From: Candidatus Ratteibacteria bacterium
GTDB lineage: Bacteria; CAIJMQ01
DNA length: 7,168 bases
Assembly (NCBI GenBank): GCA_028715665.1
Contig: JAQURI010000081.1
Location: forward strand, 1-7,168
Reading direction: 5' to 3'
The notes under the pieces are model-generated. The model saw only the letters and a program-made list of their open reading frames with translations. It ran no database searches and was not told where the DNA came from. Position numbers and translations under genes: made by a program. Of this stretch, positions 4,659 to 7,168 are shown piece after piece (within the stretch, counting starts at the first letter, position 1; every line of letters begins with the position of its first letter).

Positions 4659-5648
4659 ATGAAATTTGATCCAAAACTTCTTAGACTTTCCGAATCAGGG
4701 ATAGACCCACGCTGTCGTTTAGCAAAGGCACTGGGTCTGTTTCAGCCGGTAATTAACGGATACCGGCAGCGAATTTTTGATATTGGTCATGCGATAGAGG
4801 CGAAAGCGGAAGTCACGGAAATTAGAAAAAGATTTTCGCCTGTTGGCTTACAGATATTCAAACAGGCTGAAATTATACCGTGGAGTTCATTTAAGAAATG
4901 CGACATAGGACATGAGGATTACGTTATATTTCACCCTCAGTTTAACAGCGGAAAACCATTTTTCTGGGAGATAAAGTCAACTTCCCCGCAAAAAATGGAA
5001 GATGAAATTCCATTTTCACATACTATCTATCAATGCCAATCCTATTGTTTATTTCCTCTGCGCATAGGAAAAGATTATTTTCCTCCTATGAGACAGGGGT
5101 ATCTTACTTACGTAGACAGAACCGGGATTCACCCGGCAAAACATTTTACAATTAAGCAAAACAGAAAAATTCAAAAGGAAATAATTTTTGTATTGCAAAA
5201 ACTAAGAAAATGTATCTCAGAAAAGAGATACGTTGACGACCCAGCTTTCTGGGAAATAGATTTGAAAAAATATTATCTTCCCGAAGATTTCGCAAAGTGG
5301 CGCAAGCAATACGCAGAGGAACATATGTTTGATTGTATGGATATGCCCGTTCAAACTAACATTCATCTCCTTTCTCAGTCGTTAATTCAAAAATACGAAT
5401 TTTTGAGCAAAAAAGAGGAGAAGGAAATAGTCAAGTCGAAATTGAATAGATTGTACAATTCGGGCATATCGGAAGTTTTTTTGCCTGACGGTAGAAAGGC
5501 ATCGCTCTATGAAATGCAGAAAAGTAGTTTTAATTATGATGGTTTCAAGGATTCCGGTTTAGAGATGCCGGATTTTTTGTTGCCATTTTTAAAGACGCAG
5601 AAAAGTTTCTGCGTTAAAATTCCAAAAAAAGGAGAAAATTATGGATAA
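4659..5648 (+). CDS. PD-(D/E)XK nuclease, RecB/Cas4/YqaJ-like exonuclease
   Basis: ATG 4659 follows GAAAGGGG at good spacing; an in-frame ATG at 4584 lies inside the zinc-ribbon gene. The protein is 329 aa. Visible motifs are IGHAIEA (His44, Glu47), Asp87 in HEDYVIF, Glu104-x-Lys106 in FWEIKST, and Gln125...Tyr129 in YQCQSY. That is the ordered H / D / ExK / QxxxY set of the RecB-like PD-(D/E)XK nucleases. The C-terminal part (LIQKYEFLSKKEEKEIVKSKL, then LPDGRKASLYEM, FNYDGFK and FLKTQKSFCVKI) resembles, from memory, the tail of phage YqaJ-type recombination exonucleases. The expected role is metal-dependent dsDNA end resection for phage recombination or repair, usually with an annealing protein. 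I see no clear four-Cys iron-sulphur cluster as in Cas4. The stop overlaps the next start by eight bases. Confidence 0.75.
   Translation: MKFDPKLLRLSESGIDPRCRLAKALGLFQPVINGYRQRIFDIGHAIEAKAEVTEIRKRFSPVGLQIFKQAEIIPWSSFKKCDIGHEDYVIFHPQFNSGKPFFWEIKSTSPQKMEDEIPFSHTIYQCQSYCLFPLRIGKDYFPPMRQGYLTYVDRTGIHPAKHFTIKQNRKIQKEIIFVLQKLRKCISEKRYVDDPAFWEIDLKKYYLPEDFAKWRKQYAEEHMFDCMDMPVQTNIHLLSQSLIQKYEFLSKKEEKEIVKSKLNRLYNSGISEVFLPDGRKASLYEMQKSSFNYDGFKDSGLEMPDFLLPFLKTQKSFCVKIPKKGENYG
5595..5614 (+). promoter_or_regulatory. Hairpin at the 3' end of the nuclease gene
   Basis: ACGCAGAA (5595-5602) pairs perfectly with TTCTGCGT (5607-5614) around an AAGT loop, 13 nt before the AAAGGAG of the next gene. There is no T-run, so it is not a terminator. 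It may affect mRNA stability or expression of the repeat gene. Confidence 0.35.
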
Positions 5649-6426
5649 AAAATATGAAATTAATTTAGAGGGCAGAGTAGTTGCCCTGCGTGATTTCAGC
5701 GATGTGAAAAAAGGACAGATTGGGGGATTCGTTGAAACAGAAGAAAATTTATCGCAAGAAGGCAATTGCTGGTTATACGACAATTCCCGGATGTCCGGCA
5801 ATTCCCGGATGTCCGACAATTCCCGGATGTCCGACAATTCCCGGATGTCCGACAATTCCCGGATGTCCGGCAATTCCTGGATGTCCGGCAATTCCCGGAT
5901 GTCCGGCAATTCCTGGATGTCCGGCAATTCCCGGTTATACGACAATTCCTGGATGTCCGGCAATTCCCGGATGTCCGACAATTCCCGGATGTCCGACAAT
6001 TCCCGGATGTCCGGCAATTCCCGGATGTCCGGCAATTCCTGGATGTCCGGCAATTCCCGGTTATACGACAATTCCTGGATGTCCGGCAATTCCCGGATGT
6101 CCGACAATTCCCGGATGTCCGACAATTCCCGGATGTCCGGCAATTCCTGGATGTCCGGCAATTCCCGGATGTCCGGCGATATTTTGAATGGCACAGCCTT
6201 CTGTATAGAAGGTTCAAGATGGCCGATATGTCTTTCAAAGATTGGATTTATAATTATAGGATGCCAAGAAAAAGAAATAAACGAATGGATAGAAAACATC
6301 GACAAATATGCAGAAGAATTCGATGCTGAAAATGTAAAAGATGAATATCTTCAGCACATAAAATACATCCAGAAAATGCAAAAAATATATATCAAAAAAG
6401 GATATTTAGTCAAAAATAAGGCGTAA
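5641..6426 (+). CDS. Phage hexapeptide-repeat protein with 'ALRDF..VK.G..GG' N-terminus
   Basis: ATG 5641 lies 6 nt after AAAGGAG (5628-5634) and overlaps the nuclease stop. The 261-aa product has three parts. Residues 1-47 carry ALRDFSDVKKGQIGGFVETEENLSQEGNCWLYD, a motif I know from Bacillota phage and prophage proteins with GNARV-type repeats. Residues 48-179 are 22 hexapeptides of N-S-R/W-M-S-G/D (three start with other middles: LYD). The tail (about 180-261) contains SRWPICLSKIGFIIIGCQEKEINEWIENI; the IGC....EW pattern also occurs in that family. Hexapeptide repeats predict a left-handed or related beta-solenoid. Function is unknown in the family as far as I recall. Unusual here are Met and Ser where homologues have Val and Ala, the large copy number and the absence of silent variation. 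The last third is helical and charged. Confidence 0.75.
   Translation: MDKKYEINLEGRVVALRDFSDVKKGQIGGFVETEENLSQEGNCWLYDNSRMSGNSRMSDNSRMSDNSRMSDNSRMSGNSWMSGNSRMSGNSWMSGNSRLYDNSWMSGNSRMSDNSRMSDNSRMSGNSRMSGNSWMSGNSRLYDNSWMSGNSRMSDNSRMSDNSRMSGNSWMSGNSRMSGDILNGTAFCIEGSRWPICLSKIGFIIIGCQEKEINEWIENIDKYAEEFDAENVKDEYLQHIKYIQKMQKIYIKKGYLVKNKA
5782..6177 (+). repeat. 22 tandem 18-bp repeats with higher-order blocks
   Basis: Units follow AATTCCCGGATGTCCGGC. Only three kinds of change occur: CGG to TGG, GGC to GAC, and ATGTCCGRC to TTATACGAC. Two longer blocks beginning with the TTATAC unit (5926-6051 and from 6052) repeat nearly the same unit order. The array is GC-rich compared with its surroundings. The CCGG-N4-CCGG in each unit can fold back on itself. 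Because 18 is a multiple of 3, all six frames stay open, so other long frames here are artefacts. Confidence 0.9.
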
Positions 6427-6471
6427 GTTTTGATATGATTAAAGAACAATTTATCAAAAAGGAGAATAAAA

Positions 6472-6861
6472 ATGTCAGTAACTATACAGCAGTTACGGAT
6501 GGATGGAAAAAGAAGCATTACAAGGACAATGAACTGTAATAATTGCTTCAAAGGTCACGGTGAAATATTACTAGAACTTTGTGATTATGATTGGTCACAA
6601 GCATTTGAATATGCAGATTTTATCCGTGAAGATGTGGAAAAGGTAATAAAAAAATGCGAAGGAGAACATGACGGAAACGATTGGATTGGCATTTTCCAAC
6701 TAAAAAATGGCAAAATTGCCGGATTAAGTGCAGGTTGTGATTATACAGGCTGGGACTGACAAGCCGGTGGAGAATCGGCAGTTGCTGATACAGTACAGGA
6801 ATTATTAGTTCAATTTTTCAAAGAGGATGACATATTAAGATTTTTAAAGGAGGAAAATTAA
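6472..6861 (+). CDS. 'CDYTGWD' phage protein, interrupted by in-frame TGA at 6757-6759 (possibly recoded or nonsense-mutated)
   Basis: ATG 6472 lies 7 nt after AAAGGAG (6458-6464). The frame runs 95 codons to a TGA, giving a protein ending ...NDWIGIFQLKNGKIAGLSAGCDYTGWD. Without the TGA it continues QAGGESAVADTVQELLVQFFKEDDILRFLKEEN to TAA at 6859-6861, whose bases overlap the next ATG. From memory, homologues in Bacillota phages read CDYTGWDCQ(A/S)GG at this spot, so the TGA replaces a Cys codon. The retained downstream protein-like sequence and the TAATG coupling show that the gene originally ended at 6861. The product may be truncated, or UGA may be read through. The UGA is followed by C, and a stem (6760-6784) starts directly after it. 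Function of the family is unknown to me. Confidence 0.65.
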
Positions 6862-7168
6862 TGTCAAATAATCTAATCAAAAAGGAAAATGTAACAGTAA
6901 TGTCAAATGTTATTACGCCAACTGCATCACTCGCAATGACTACAAAAGAACAAACGGCTTATTACGGGGAAGATTTCGTCCCTAAACCGACAGTCTATTC
7001 GATCCAGAAAGATGACATGCTTTTTCTGGATAAGTCGACAGGGGAACCCCTTGAAACTTTTGACTTCGTGATTTTCTGTACGAAATTTCAAAGAACGTAT
7101 TTCAACGAAGTCTATAAACGTAACCCGATGATGTATTGTCAAGCGTTAGACGGAAAAACGCCTAAACT
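6861..7168 (+). CDS. Phage protein of unknown function, N-terminal part (runs off the window)
   Basis: ATG 6861 is preceded by AAAGGAGG (6846-6853) and overlaps the end of the previous frame (TAATG). 102 codons are visible before the edge. The start is Ser/Thr/Asn-rich (MSNNLIKKENVTVMSNVITPTASLAMTTKEQ). After that come YYGEDFVPKPTVYSIQKDDMLFLDKSTGEPLETFDFVIFCTKFQRTYF and NPMMYCQALDGKTP. The order 'R.Y ... P ... C.S/A.DG.' recalls a group of phage proteins found near recombination or replication genes, some thought to bind ssDNA, but I cannot confirm this from the fragment. Placement after the nuclease would fit a DNA-metabolism role. Confidence 0.7.
   Translation, partial: MSNNLIKKENVTVMSNVITPTASLAMTTKEQTAYYGEDFVPKPTVYSIQKDDMLFLDKSTGEPLETFDFVIFCTKFQRTYFNEVYKRNPMMYCQALDGKTPK

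Noticed and set aside
4659..5648. Cas4 of a CRISPR system
   Set aside because: RecB-like motifs are shared, but I find no four-Cys iron-sulphur cluster pattern and no cas neighbours. The C-terminal part looks like phage recombination exonucleases.
5589..6305. Long reverse-strand and alternative forward frames over the 18-bp repeat
   Set aside because: All frames stay open because the unit is a multiple of three; the proteins are simple repeats without a start signal. The plus frame at 5641 alone has a family-like N- and C-terminus and a ribosome binding site.
6434..6439. TATGAT with TGA extension as promoter for the gene at 6472
   Set aside because: No -35 and no TTTACAATTTG at 31 nt. In AT-rich DNA this match is weak; the gene is readily explained by operon readthrough.
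6757..6759. Genome-wide TGA reassignment (code 4 or 25)
   Set aside because: TGA is the natural stop of the genes ending at 3917, 4559 and 4654, each with overlapping start of the next gene, so it functions as a stop here.

Overview
The window is low-GC DNA with one active strand. Every gene I can support reads rightward, spacing is tight, ribosome binding sites are strong AAGGAGG types, and many genes overlap by 1-8 bases. The recognisable proteins are an ArdC-like N-terminal domain protein, a pentapeptide-repeat protein with a phage-type C-terminus, a RecB/YqaJ-like nuclease, an 'ALRDF..VK.G..GG' hexapeptide-repeat protein and a 'CDYTGWD' protein. From memory these are typical of phages and prophages of Bacillota, especially Clostridia. 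I read it as the early/accessory and replication-recombination region of such a phage or a related mobile element. No structural, integrase or host housekeeping gene is visible.

Layout. (1) 109-833: a promoter, then about 280 bases of back-to-back RNA hairpins ending in a possible pseudoknot, then a 92-codon gene and a strong terminator. (2) 839-1500: a non-coding AT-rich block with about a dozen copies, in both orientations, of a motif close to AGCGACATAT. It resembles an iteron origin, a centromere or an operator array. (3) 1502-1806: a second promoter and a terminated transcript of about 230 nt with alternative stems and at most tiny ORFs. (4) 1814-3412: a third promoter, three small genes of unknown function (one Cys-rich and preceded by a possible pseudoknot) and a terminator. 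(5) 3441-7168: a fourth promoter followed by an apparently uninterrupted operon: ArdC-like protein, 59-aa protein, pentapeptide protein, 31-aa zinc-ribbon protein, nuclease, hexapeptide-repeat protein, a gene split by an in-frame TGA, and a gene leaving the window.

The four promoters share one unusual plan. A TTTACAATTTG element (TTTAACAATTTG in the fourth) lies exactly 31 nt upstream of a TATAAT/TACTAT -10. The first three also carry a second TTAC element exactly 22 bp further upstream. There is mostly no good -35, and a TGn extension is usual. This suggests one shared regulator, perhaps phage-encoded, for this whole region, and it is the strongest system-level signal here. Also worth checking are the hairpin array and pseudoknots, the iteron block, the TGA inside a conserved motif, and the 22-unit array with no synonymous differences. 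All identifications come from reading motifs by eye and from memory of families; no database search was possible.
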